DNA of 30,075 nt. It comes from CAYUVA01 sp964448115 [NCBI: uncultured bacterium] (lineage in GTDB: Bacteria; CAYUVA01). Below the pieces are notes generated by a model, which worked only from the letters and a program-made list of their open reading frames with translations, was not told where the DNA came from and searched no databases. The position numbers and the translations under genes were made by a program. The stretch covers positions 1 through 30,075 of the forward strand of contig CAYUVA010000033.1 of the NCBI GenBank assembly GCA_964448115.1. The letters are read 5' to 3'. This document shows, piece by piece, positions 1 to 7,874 of the stretch (positions within the stretch are counted from its first letter, which is position 1; every line of letters starts with the position of its first letter).

Positions 1-55
1 TCCGGTCCATATTCGCCGCTGAACAGGCATCCATTGTAGTCATACTGGGTGCTGG
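1..55. repeat. Direct repeat copy 1 (pairs with 409-463)
   Basis: Bases 1-55 are identical to bases 409-463, and similarity continues more loosely for about 40 bases beyond. The period is 408 bases, an exact 136 codons, so the copies lie in the same frame of the PPC-like gene. They encode the Tyr-Asn-Gly-Cys to Gly-Pro part of repeats 4 and 5. Confidence 0.9.
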
Positions 56-1775
56 CACCCTCAAGCGTGTCTTTTAGGCTATCTCCGCATTCGATTATCG
101 CTGGATCGTTGCAGCGCGGTGTGGGAGTAGCGGTTAGAACAGGTGTCGGTGTAACATCAGGAGGCCAGCAATACATCGAAAGGTTGAAGTCCCCCTCATC
201 TAGGTAATACATGGACTCGGCAACTAGATAGTAAGAACCGGCATCGAGATTCACTATCCAGTTAGCCGGCCAGTCGAAGCAGGCTGCAATACACGATTCG
301 GGATCAAAGCAATCTTGAATAATAAAAAGATGCAAAAAACGAGAGCTGATATTCTCTGTAATGACCTGTACATTCCTCTGCTCGGTGAGGGTGAAAGAAT
401 AGACGCGCTCCGGTCCATATTCGCCGCTGAACAGGCATCCATTGTAGTCATACTGGGTGCTGGAGCCGGTCAGAGTATCCTTTAAGCTATCCCCGCATTC
501 GATTGGTAAGGGATCATTGCATCTTCGAGCTAAGGGAATACACTGCATGAAAAGGCTGTAATCGATCTCGGTAAGCTCTGAGGAACCATCCACCATGAGG
601 AAATATTCCCCAGAATCGAGTGGCACGGTCAAATCCTGGTATCCATAAGATTCGCTCCAGGCTATGCAGGTGTTAAGGTCGCTGCAATCGGAGTAAAGAT
701 ACAGGTATGTGGGTATAGTCGGCTCCGGGAAAAGCAAGAAACGAACATCGAGAAGCTGCGGCACATGCACCCGATAAACCTTCTCCCCGCTGAATGCTGC
801 ATGATATCCGCAGTTGTGATAATCATGGTATGATGAGCCTCGCAGGGTGTCGATCACGAAGTCCTCGCAGTATAAATCAGTCGGCATAAGGCATGGATCG
901 CTCGGCGTTTGGCACTGCACCGATAGCGAAAAGTACCCGATATGGGTCTCGAACCAGCCATCGACCAGCAGGTAGTACTCCCCCGCCTCCAGGTGGGTGG
1001 TGTGATCGATCATTCCCCCGGTTACGACTGCCGAGGCCACGCAACTGTTATGATCCGCACAGTCTGTAAGCACAAATAGATTCAAGGAGATATCATCAAT
1101 AGGATCCAACTGGAGGCGAACATCGTAATCGTCATCAAGCACCAGCCGGTATGCCTTCTCGGGTCCACGAAAGGTGGTCGGGTAGCAGTTGTAGGTATTG
1201 TAATACGAACGCTCTGCGGTTTGCCCTATGACCGTTTCTCCGCAGGTGATACCGGTAATATTATCGCATGGATTGCTCTCCTCAAGGCACCTCGTGCTAA
1301 GCGTGTAGTCTCCATTGTCATCAGCACTGGCACCATCCACTAGAACATAGTAGGTGCCGGGTCCGAATATGACGATCATCCTCTCGTCGCCATCGCCGTC
1401 GGCTGCTGCTGCACAGGTCTCCCAGGACTCGCACTCCAATAGAAAGAACAGGTCAAGATCCTTATCCTCAAGCGAATGCAGCTCGAAGAGCATCCAGGTC
1501 TCCTGTGTAAAGGAGACTTGATAAGCGTTCTCGGGTCCATAGCTTTGCTTACCAGAGCATGGATACCAGTTGTAGTATGACTGCCCGCTTAGCGAGCCTT
1601 GATGCTGTTCATCGCAACCGAGCGGTACAATAGAGCTGCACGGATTTTCTTTAGAGAGCGAGCTTAGGTTAGGTAAGTCAATGTTTCTAAGGTCTATGAT
1701 CTTGATATTTTGACCATATACTGGACTGAGCGAAAGTATAAAACTTACTAATAAGGCAATAGGCAGGTATTTCAT
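1..1775 (-). CDS. Secreted protein of tandem PPC-like domains (3' end outside window)
   Basis: The frame is open from an ATG at 1775 to base 1 and continues past the window edge, so the C-terminus is missing. The first 20 or so residues form a Sec signal peptide (MKYLPIALLVSFILSLSPVYG). After it come four complete and one partial beta-rich repeats of about 115-136 residues. Each starts with a Cys-containing CG or CE segment, then a Tyr-x-x-Cys segment, a GPE-x-x-Y-type motif, a mid-domain Asp-Cys pair and a final GxYYLLVDG-like strand. This is the pattern of bacterial pre-peptidase C-terminal (PPC) type domains. A Thr/Pro linker (TPTPVLTATPTP) separates repeats 4 and 5, as in the other large secreted proteins here. 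No catalytic domain is visible; it may be a surface adhesin or scaffold, or an enzyme whose active part lies off the edge. It is divergent from the gene at 1995. Confidence 0.8.
   Translation of the reverse strand, partial: MKYLPIALLVSFILSLSPVYGQNIKIIDLRNIDLPNLSSLSKENPCSSIVPLGCDEQHQGSLSGQSYYNWYPCSGKQSYGPENAYQVSFTQETWMLFELHSLEDKDLDLFFLLECESWETCAAAADGDGDERMIVIFGPGTYYVLVDGASADDNGDYTLSTRCLEESNPCDNITGITCGETVIGQTAERSYYNTYNCYPTTFRGPEKAYRLVLDDDYDVRLQLDPIDDISLNLFVLTDCADHNSCVASAVVTGGMIDHTTHLEAGEYYLLVDGWFETHIGYFSLSVQCQTPSDPCLMPTDLYCEDFVIDTLRGSSYHDYHNCGYHAAFSGEKVYRVHVPQLLDVRFLLFPEPTIPTYLYLYSDCSDLNTCIAWSESYGYQDLTVPLDSGEYFLMVDGSSELTEIDYSLFMQCIPLARRCNDPLPIECGDSLKDTLTGSSTQYDYNGCLFSGEYGPERVYSFTLTEQRNVQVITENISSRFLHLFIIQDCFDPESCIAACFDWPANWIVNLDAGSYYLVAESMYYLDEGDFNLSMYCWPPDVTPTPVLTATPTPRCNDPAIIECGDSLKDTLEGASTQYDYNGCLFSGEYGP
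409..463. repeat. Direct repeat copy 2 (pairs with 1-55)
   Basis: This is the second 55-base identical copy. It shows that domains 4 and 5 of the PPC-like protein arose by recent duplication or have been homogenised by conversion, whereas domains 1-3 are much more divergent. Confidence 0.9.
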
Positions 1776-1830
1776 TTCGTTTTCCTCATCCACCTAACAA
1801 AGGTTCAACTTATTAGTATAATGCAAGATG

Positions 1831-1859
1831 ATATTAATTCAATTAATCATCAATGTCAA
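1831..1859 (-). promoter_or_regulatory. Sigma-70-type promoter for the PPC-like gene
   Basis: Read on the minus strand, there is a consensus -35 TTGACA (1854-1859), a 17-base spacer and a -10 TAATAT (1831-1836). The expected transcript starts about 50 bases ahead of the ATG at 1775. A second possible -10, TATACT (1815-1820), lies closer to the gene. Confidence 0.6.
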
Positions 1860-1912
1860 TAAGAAGTTAGCGCAACCAAGATTATTTTCAAGGTCAACTG
1901 TAAATCAAACAA

Positions 1913-1941
1913 TTGAAACCATAGAAACTATATATTATAAT
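1913..1941 (+). promoter_or_regulatory. Sigma-70-type promoter for the BNR propeller gene
   Basis: A -35 TTGAAA (1913-1918), exact 17-base spacer and perfect -10 TATAAT (1936-1941) sit about 54 bases before the ATG at 1995. The ribosome binding site GAGGTGA (1984-1990) follows. With the minus-strand promoter at 1831-1859 this makes the gap a divergent promoter region. Confidence 0.65.
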
Positions 1942-1994
1942 TTCTCTCATGTTGTGAGTTTAATTTACCTTAGTTTGGTTGTAGAGGTGAAACG

Positions 1995-4541
1995 ATGAAA
2001 CGGAAAGCATACCTGGCTCTTTTGGCGATTATCATAGTCGCTCTTGGCGTGCAAACAGCTAATGCCGGCTGGAAGACCGCGCTGTCCATACCCTCGGATG
2101 ACATGTTCATGGATGTCGATGCGGTCAGCGAAGAAGTGGCTTACTGCGTTGGAATGACCGATACCCCTCCTGCACAGGGCGCTTGCATCTTCGGCACAAA
2201 AAACGGCAAGGACTGGAATATGCTCCCCTTTACCGAGATGTCCTTTTTCTTCGGTGGGGTGAGCTTTATCAATGCCAATGTCGGCTGGTGCGCCGGCATG
2301 GGCTTCCCCACCATGGGACCTATCATGTACAAGACCATCAATGGCGGGCAGACCTTCACGCCACAGGCCATGCCCTTCGTCTTCGGCGCAGCCATCTTGG
2401 GGCTTGAGTTCGCTGATGGTTTCAACGGCTGGGCTTGCGGAGACGGCGGAAGCATTTTTCACACCAATAACGGCGGGGCAAGCTGGGCGCAACAAAACAG
2501 CGGCGTCCCCTCCGAGTATCGCGTGGTCGGACTCAGCTTCCTCAATGCACAGCAGGGCTTTGCCTGTGGAGGCTCATTCACCAGCGAGGGCAAATCCCCG
2601 TATCCAGCGCCTTACGATAACCTCCTCGCCGAGAAGGAGGTCTATGGCGGATTTGTGCTAAAGACTACTAACGGCGGGCAGACCTGGACATACCTAGCTA
2701 AGGAACTCCCCTACTACTTCATGAACTGCTTCTTCTTGGACAGTCAGAATGGCTGGGTGGTCGGAGACACCAACGGCGCGGGGAATGTTTATCACACTAA
2801 CGATGGCGGGCAGACCTGGGAGACGCAGACCCTCCCCCCGCACCCAAATGGCGACTACTGGATCTATGATGTGCACTTTTTTAACGAGAACGAGGGCTGG
2901 GGTGTCGGCGGAGGCGTAATAGCTGGCACAAATGTACCCTTCTCGGCTATCATAAAGACAGTCAATGGCGGAGAGACCTGGACTCTGGACAACAGTTGGA
3001 GCGGCGACCACACGCTCATGGCCTGCGACTTTGCCACCCCCAACAAGGGATGGGCTTGCGGAACCGAGCTGACCCTGATCGTCTATGAGGGAAGCGAGGA
3101 GCCTGGGGACAGGGAGCCTCCATACATCGAGAACCGCCAGCCTGCCGATGGAGCAACCGATGTGCCCCGCAACACGGACATAAGCCTCGATGTAAAGGAT
3201 AACAAGCGAGGGGTCAACTCGGGCACCATTGTCATGACCGTGCAGGGGGAAACCGTGCAGCCGACCTTGACACAGGTAGCCAATGGATACCGCGTTGTAT
3301 ATGACCCCGCTGACGATTTCGCTTATGATGAGGTGGTGGAGGTTACCTTTATCGCCTGTGATATGGCTATCCCACCCAACTGCATGGAGACAGAGGTTTA
3401 CCACTTCACCATCGAGTCCGATCCCGGCACCCCTGACACCGCGCCTCCATACATAGCCTCCATATCTCCATCCCATGGACAGACCGATGTTCCGGTTGAT
3501 ACAGACATCGTTATCCGACTCAAAGACGATGACTCCGGCTTGAACCTGGTAACGCTTGAGGTTACTGTCGGCGGAGTCGCCTATAACTACGATTCTGCGG
3601 GCGTTAACATAAGTGGCACCGCCAACGATAGTACAATAACCATCGATCCAACCAGTGATCTACCTGCCGGCTCCGCAGTCGAGATCACGGTCTATGTCTG
3701 CGATCAGGCAGCCTCACCAAACTGCCTCGATGTTACAGGCATACTTTTCAACACCGAAACTCAGGCTGGACCCACCCCGACTCCGACTCCGCAGGATAAG
3801 GATGCTCCCCAGATTATGCTAGGTGGATACGAGCTAGTTCAAAACAGCGACCAAACCCTGCAGGTAACCATGAGGGCTTATGTGCCCGATGATGATGTCC
3901 AAAGCGTCGAGATTTATCTAAACGGACAGCCGAGCGGGATTCAACTGCTCGACAACGGCTTCATGAACGACTACGCAGCCGGCGATGGGATTTATGGCTT
4001 CTATGTGCCCAGCCTGCAGAAGCACCTGGTCGAAAGCGCGGTGCTGCTGGAACTGGTGGCAACCGATGCTGCTGGCAATCGAAGCCTGACCTGGCCTTAT
4101 CTCACCTGCCTTGCGCAGAGTGCCACTGCTTATGGGTATGATGGCTATAAGGCCGATGCTGGATGGGAGCTTGCCAGACTGCTTGCCATGCATGGACAAG
4201 ATATTCCCAGGAGAAAAGGCGCTGGCGACCCGCAGATACTCTTTGCCGGCTACTGGGATACGCAGCTCAGCTATGACCGTGGCGGAAGGCTGACCATACT
4301 CGCTTATGTGCAGGCTGCTGCTGGAGTCAAGAGCGTTGAGCTTTATTATCTCGGAGCACCAAGCGGAATTAAGCTCAAGGATGATGGCATCAGCGGCGAT
4401 TTCACGGCTGGAGATGGAGTTTATGGTTACACACTGAGTTTCGCGCCCTTCGAGCTTCCCTCGTTTGTGCTATTGCTGGAGATAGTCGCCGAGGATAATG
4501 CCGGCAATCGCAGCGTTCTGTGGCCTTACCTGAGGTGGTAG
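1995..4541 (+). CDS. Secreted BNR/Ycf48-like propeller protein with Ig-like and WPYL-module C-terminus
   Basis: 848 residues. Residues 1-24 form a Sec signal peptide ending ANA. Residues about 25-370 hold at least five BNR/Ycf48-type blade motifs, such as YKTINGGQTF, FHTNNGGASW, LKTTNGGQTW, YHTNDGGQTW and IKTVNGGETW, expected to fold as a beta-propeller. Two SbsA-like (Big_5) Ig domains start near residues 375 and 484, both opening with PPYI and containing GATDVP or GQTDVP. A short PTPTPTP linker at about 593 leads to two copies of a shared module (about 604-703 and 745-848). Each has a D-x-G-x-x-x-D-x-x-AGDG-x-Y stretch, and they end in WPYL. The AGDG stretch recalls choice-of-anchor type Ig domains. 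The start is fixed by GAGGTGA 4 bases before the ATG. The role is probably cell-surface binding or display; no enzyme motif is seen. Confidence 0.9.
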   Translation: MKRKAYLALLAIIIVALGVQTANAGWKTALSIPSDDMFMDVDAVSEEVAYCVGMTDTPPAQGACIFGTKNGKDWNMLPFTEMSFFFGGVSFINANVGWCAGMGFPTMGPIMYKTINGGQTFTPQAMPFVFGAAILGLEFADGFNGWACGDGGSIFHTNNGGASWAQQNSGVPSEYRVVGLSFLNAQQGFACGGSFTSEGKSPYPAPYDNLLAEKEVYGGFVLKTTNGGQTWTYLAKELPYYFMNCFFLDSQNGWVVGDTNGAGNVYHTNDGGQTWETQTLPPHPNGDYWIYDVHFFNENEGWGVGGGVIAGTNVPFSAIIKTVNGGETWTLDNSWSGDHTLMACDFATPNKGWACGTELTLIVYEGSEEPGDREPPYIENRQPADGATDVPRNTDISLDVKDNKRGVNSGTIVMTVQGETVQPTLTQVANGYRVVYDPADDFAYDEVVEVTFIACDMAIPPNCMETEVYHFTIESDPGTPDTAPPYIASISPSHGQTDVPVDTDIVIRLKDDDSGLNLVTLEVTVGGVAYNYDSAGVNISGTANDSTITIDPTSDLPAGSAVEITVYVCDQAASPNCLDVTGILFNTETQAGPTPTPTPQDKDAPQIMLGGYELVQNSDQTLQVTMRAYVPDDDVQSVEIYLNGQPSGIQLLDNGFMNDYAAGDGIYGFYVPSLQKHLVESAVLLELVATDAAGNRSLTWPYLTCLAQSATAYGYDGYKADAGWELARLLAMHGQDIPRRKGAGDPQILFAGYWDTQLSYDRGGRLTILAYVQAAAGVKSVELYYLGAPSGIKLKDDGISGDFTAGDGVYGYTLSFAPFELPSFVLLLEIVAEDNAGNRSVLWPYLRW

Positions 4542-4633
4542 AAGGTTTAGATGGATAGAGCTTGGGGGAGGGGCATTCCTGCTCCCTCTCCCTCTGGAGT
4601 CTGTCTCAAAAAGCGAAACAAGCCCCCCCACCA

Positions 4634-4756
4634 TGTCATTCCGACCGAGCTTGTTCCGATTTATTCGGAACAAGCGAGTGGAGGAATCTACTTAAATCCA
4701 ATGCCTTGAATAGATCCCTCGACTCGCTCGCATACGCTCACTCGCTTGGGATGACA
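4634..4756. repeat. Composite palindromic intergenic repeat
   Basis: The element opens with TGTCATTCC and closes with GGGATGACA. It contains inverted GAGGAATCT/AGATCCCTC segments and an inner 11-bp perfect hairpin (GCTTGTTCCGA at 4649-4659, its complement at 4665-4675, loop of 5). This is the style of dispersed TGTCATTCC...GGAATGACA palindromic repeats seen in many environmental bacterial genomes. It may be a non-autonomous, MITE- or REP-like element; no target-site duplication is evident. Confidence 0.7.
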
Positions 4757-4858
4757 GGGTGGTGGTGTGTCATGACTTCCATAGAAATCAAGACTCCGCA
4801 CGGGATGACAGGCTGGAAACATCCCAACTTCCTGAGAAAGTAACAGAGTGATGCGGTT

Positions 4859-4880
4859 ACTGGTTCAGCGCTGAACCAGT
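4859..4880. repeat. 22-base perfect palindrome
   Basis: Two 11-base arms (ACTGGTTCAGC and its exact complement) meet with no spacer. There is no T-run, so it is a poor terminator. The shape would suit a dimeric DNA-binding protein or a remnant of a mobile repeat. No partner copy was seen in the window. Confidence 0.6.
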
Positions 4881-4904
4881 TAACTTTGCATCGCCATCCT
4901 CTCT

Positions 4905-4928
4905 TCACGGTATCACGGTATCACGGTA
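4905..4928. repeat. Three tandem copies of TCACGGTA
   Basis: The 8-base unit TCACGGTA occurs three times head to tail without a break. It is a short tandem repeat in non-coding DNA, probably replication slippage. Confidence 0.7.
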
Positions 4929-4931
4929 CCA

Positions 4932-4953
4932 CTTTCCTCTTTGTGCCTTGGTG
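4932..4953 (+). repeat. Short inverted repeat, left copy
   Basis: This 22-base segment containing TTTGTGCCTTGGTG matches the reverse complement of 7811-7832 with one mismatch. The two copies flank the Kelch gene in opposite orientation. Confidence 0.65.
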
Positions 4954-4993
4954 GTTTAAAAACCCTCAAGCATCAAGCCTAAAGTCTATTACA

Positions 4994-5022
4994 TTGACAG
5001 GGATGAAATAATAAAATATCAT
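4994..5022 (+). promoter_or_regulatory. Promoter of the Kelch gene
   Basis: Consensus -35 TTGACA (4994-4999), 17-base spacer, -10 TATCAT (5017-5022; five of six consensus bases). Transcription would start near 5029. That leaves only about 12 bases before the upstream ATG (5041) but about 48 before the ATG at 5077, which supports the latter as the real start. Confidence 0.6.
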
Positions 5023-5076
5023 CCAATCCAGGAATTAAAAATGAACACTAGTCCTTATGTTTTTGGGAGGTTAAAA

Positions 5077-7779
5077 ATGAACCTTAATAGGGTAACGCCA
5101 CTTCTAATCGTCCTTATTATCATAAGCATAAGCTCCATAATATCCCCTGCAACCGCCGGCGATAAAGCAAAACAGGAGATGGTCTGGGAATACATCGGCG
5201 CCTGCCCGAGCGCCCGAGGTAGTCATGCCATGGCTTACGATTCCGATCGCGGCAAGGTGGTGCTATTCGGGGGAGTTGAAAACGACACCTGGGAGTATGA
5301 TGGAATCATCTGGGAGGAAATAAACACAACCAGTGCTCCGAGTGAACGACGTAATCATGCCATGGTTTATGATTCCACTCGTGGCAAGGTGGTGCTATTC
5401 GGAGGATGGGATGGATTATCTTATATCAATGACACTTGGGAGTATGATGGAAGCGATTGGATCGATATTAACACAACCAACGCACCGAGCGCACGTTATA
5501 CTCATGCCATAGTTTACGATTCCGCTCGTGGCAAGGTGGTGCTATTCGGTGGATATGATGGATCATACCGAAACGACACCTGGGAATATGATGGAGATGA
5601 TTGGGTAGAGATAAGCACAACCAACGCACCGAGCGCACGTTATGATCATGCCATGGATTATGATTCCACTCGCAACAAGGTTGTACTATTTGGGGGATGG
5701 GATGGATCATCTTACTTTAATGACACTTGGGAGTATGATGGAAGCGACTGGGAGGAGATAAACACAACTAATGCACCGAGCGCACGATCTCATCATGCCA
5801 TGGCTTATGATTCCGCGCGTAACAAGGTTGTGCTATTCGGGGGATATAATGGCTCATCAAACTTAAACGACACCTGGGAGTATAATGGAAGCGATTGGGA
5901 ATATATAACCACTGCGATCGCACCAAGCGCACGAGATGATCATGCCATGGATTATGATTCCGCTCGTGGCAAGGTGGTGCTATTCGGGGGATTAGATGGA
6001 GTTGACGAATTAGACGACACCTGGGAGTATGATGGAAGCGACTGGGAGCAGATAATCACGGCAATCGCACCGAGCGCCCGCATACAGAATAATATTGCTT
6101 TCGATTCTTCTCGTAACAAGATTGTGCTATTTGGTGGAACAAGTTTATCTGATACAAGGTTAAACGACACTTGGGAATATAATGGAACTTATTGGGAAAA
6201 TATATCTACAGAAAATGCACCAGAGGAAAGATATGGTCAGGCGATTACTTATAATGCTGTCCATGGTAAAGTTGTATTATTTGGAGGAGTAACAGATAAT
6301 CGGTTAAACGATACTTGGGAATATGATGGTATAGATTGGGAAAAAATAAACACCCAAAACGCGCCAAGTGCTCGTCAATATCATAAGATAGCTTACGATT
6401 CGGACCGTGGCAAGGTGGTGCTATTCGGGGGATGGGATGGGTCATGTAAAAACGACACTTGGGAGTATGATGGAAGCAATTGGGTGCAGATAAGCACTAC
6501 AAGCGCGCCGAGTGCACGATGGAGTCATGCCATGGTTTATAATTCTGTCCAAGAAAAAGTAGTTTTATTCGGTGGAAGGGATGGAGAGAATTATTTTAAT
6601 GATATTTGGGAATATAATAGTGTTGACTGGGCGCTAGTAAGCACTTCAACTGAACCGGATGCTCGCGTTAATCATTCTATGGCTTATGATTCCATCCGTG
6701 ACAGAGTAATCCTATTTGGCGGGTGCGATGAAAGTAATTACTTTAATGATACATGGGAGTATGATGGCGCTAACTGGGAACAATTAATCCTGGCAATCCA
6801 ACCGAGTGAACGCAGATTTCATGCAATGGCTTATGATTCCGCTCGAGGCAAGGTGATGTTATTCGGAGGAGGAAATGAAAACGATTATTTCAACGACACT
6901 TGGGAGTATTATGAATTGTCTCCTACGCCGACTACAACTCCTACTAGTACGCAAACATTAACACCAACAAAAACCAATACCCCTACAGCAACCAGGACAC
7001 CGACCTCGACTGCAACTACCATGCCGACATTCACTCCAAGACCCACTTTCACATCAACGCCGACACCCACCCCGCAGCCATACCCCTATAACCGCATTTT
7101 AGTTGCCGGGTATTGGGATACTTATGTAGATAGAATATTAGATAGCGTTGTATTCATGAAAGCTTTACCAGGCGCGCTGGATGGATATTATATTATTGGC
7201 GTTGAGCTATGCTACCTTCACGGTGATTCAGCCATTCCATTGGGTATAGCTCTCGAATACAAACCGCCTTGGCATGAATTGTCATTCACAATTAATAAGT
7301 ACTCAGTTCCACCTGGCTCGTATCCCTTTGGTTTGGTGGCGCATTATCTACCGCCAAAGGACAGCGAGCTTTGGCCTTATCTTGTCGTTGAGCCTGGACC
7401 ACCGACACTGACACCGACAGCAACTCCCACGCCCACCGATACACCGACCGGTATGCCCACCTTAACACCGACACCGTCTGGTACGCCCACCGCCACGCCG
7501 ACCGAGACGCCTATCCCGCCGGTGGCGTGCTTTACGATTGATCAAGATTGGCATGTACCAGATGATCCCTTCAAGTGCGATGCCTCTTGCTCCGAAGGGG
7601 CGACCGAGCTTGAGTACTGGTGGGACTGGGACGATGGAACTGGCTATCACCAGGGCAGCGACTACGAGGAGCATGCCTATACTTGGGACGATCTTGGTTA
7701 TCACGATATCACGCTTAAGGTTATCGATCTTTATGATCAGGAGGATACATATTCCATCAGGATAGAGGTTGTGGAGTGA
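5077..7779 (+). CDS. Secreted 12-repeat Kelch protein with WPYL module and PKD domain
   Basis: 900 residues from the ATG at 5077, preceded by GGGAGG (5065-5070); an in-frame ATG at 5041 would add 12 residues ahead of the signal peptide and is less likely. Residues 1 to about 28 form a Sec signal peptide. Residues about 42-613 hold 12 Kelch-type repeats of about 47-50 residues with the pattern PSAR-x-x-HAM-x-YDS, KVVLFGG, NDTWEYDG-x-x-W. Twelve units could make one large or two six-bladed propellers. A long Thr/Pro linker leads to the shared AGYWDT...WPYL module (about 673-771), then a second Thr/Pro linker and a C-terminal PKD domain (about 816-899) with the typical WDWDDG motif. The module is internal here, so it is not simply a terminal sorting signal. 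The protein is likely displayed outside the cell; its ligand is unknown. Confidence 0.9.
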   Translation: MNLNRVTPLLIVLIIISISSIISPATAGDKAKQEMVWEYIGACPSARGSHAMAYDSDRGKVVLFGGVENDTWEYDGIIWEEINTTSAPSERRNHAMVYDSTRGKVVLFGGWDGLSYINDTWEYDGSDWIDINTTNAPSARYTHAIVYDSARGKVVLFGGYDGSYRNDTWEYDGDDWVEISTTNAPSARYDHAMDYDSTRNKVVLFGGWDGSSYFNDTWEYDGSDWEEINTTNAPSARSHHAMAYDSARNKVVLFGGYNGSSNLNDTWEYNGSDWEYITTAIAPSARDDHAMDYDSARGKVVLFGGLDGVDELDDTWEYDGSDWEQIITAIAPSARIQNNIAFDSSRNKIVLFGGTSLSDTRLNDTWEYNGTYWENISTENAPEERYGQAITYNAVHGKVVLFGGVTDNRLNDTWEYDGIDWEKINTQNAPSARQYHKIAYDSDRGKVVLFGGWDGSCKNDTWEYDGSNWVQISTTSAPSARWSHAMVYNSVQEKVVLFGGRDGENYFNDIWEYNSVDWALVSTSTEPDARVNHSMAYDSIRDRVILFGGCDESNYFNDTWEYDGANWEQLILAIQPSERRFHAMAYDSARGKVMLFGGGNENDYFNDTWEYYELSPTPTTTPTSTQTLTPTKTNTPTATRTPTSTATTMPTFTPRPTFTSTPTPTPQPYPYNRILVAGYWDTYVDRILDSVVFMKALPGALDGYYIIGVELCYLHGDSAIPLGIALEYKPPWHELSFTINKYSVPPGSYPFGLVAHYLPPKDSELWPYLVVEPGPPTLTPTATPTPTDTPTGMPTLTPTPSGTPTATPTETPIPPVACFTIDQDWHVPDDPFKCDASCSEGATELEYWWDWDDGTGYHQGSDYEEHAYTWDDLGYHDITLKVIDLYDQEDTYSIRIEVVE
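5202..6915 (+). repeat. Tandem Kelch DNA repeats (12 units of about 145 bases)
   Basis: Many units share near-identical DNA such as GGCAAGGTGGTGCTATTCGG and GACACCTGGGAGTATGATGG. Units 1-6, 9 and 12 keep this version closely. Units 7, 8, 10 and 11 are more divergent and more A/T-rich, for example GTTGTATTATTTGGAGG. Confidence 0.85.
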
Positions 7780-7810
7780 GGCGTTAGGCTTGGTTATTGA
7801 ACCACTAAGG

Positions 7811-7832
7811 CACCAAGGCACAAAGAAGAAAG
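7811..7832 (-). repeat. Short inverted repeat, right copy
   Basis: The reverse complement matches 4932-4953 at 21 of 22 bases. It belongs to an AAGGCACCAAGGCACAAAG type sequence common as an intergenic repeat in environmental genomes. It lies in the 95-base gap between the Kelch and C39 genes. Confidence 0.65.
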
Positions 7833-7874
7833 GAATGTTGTCGGTTAAGACGCTAAGGCGAAAATAAAGCAAGG

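Larger units (their letters stand above)
4542..5076. other. Repeat-rich intergenic gap before the Kelch gene
   Basis: I see no credible gene here. In order it holds a weak G/C hairpin without a T-run (4564-4588), a composite palindromic repeat (4634-4756) with a further GGGATGACA remnant at 4802-4810, a 22-base perfect palindrome (4859-4880), three tandem 8-base units (4905-4928), one arm of a short inverted repeat shared with the far side of the Kelch gene (4932-4953), and the Kelch promoter (4994-5022). Confidence 0.75.

Noticed and set aside
1965-3476. Minus-strand frames inside the BNR gene (176 and 260 codons)
   Set aside because: They are shadows of the 848-residue gene, whose signal peptide, repeats, promoter and ribosome binding site are clear.
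4562-4843. Plus-strand 93-codon frame after the BNR gene
   Set aside because: It lies wholly across the palindromic repeat, and peptides such as CHSDRA...SEWRNLL are typical false translations of such repeats. It has no ribosome binding site.
4905-4928. CRISPR-like array or iteron origin
   Set aside because: There are only three 8-base units without spacers, so neither a CRISPR array nor a convincing replication origin.
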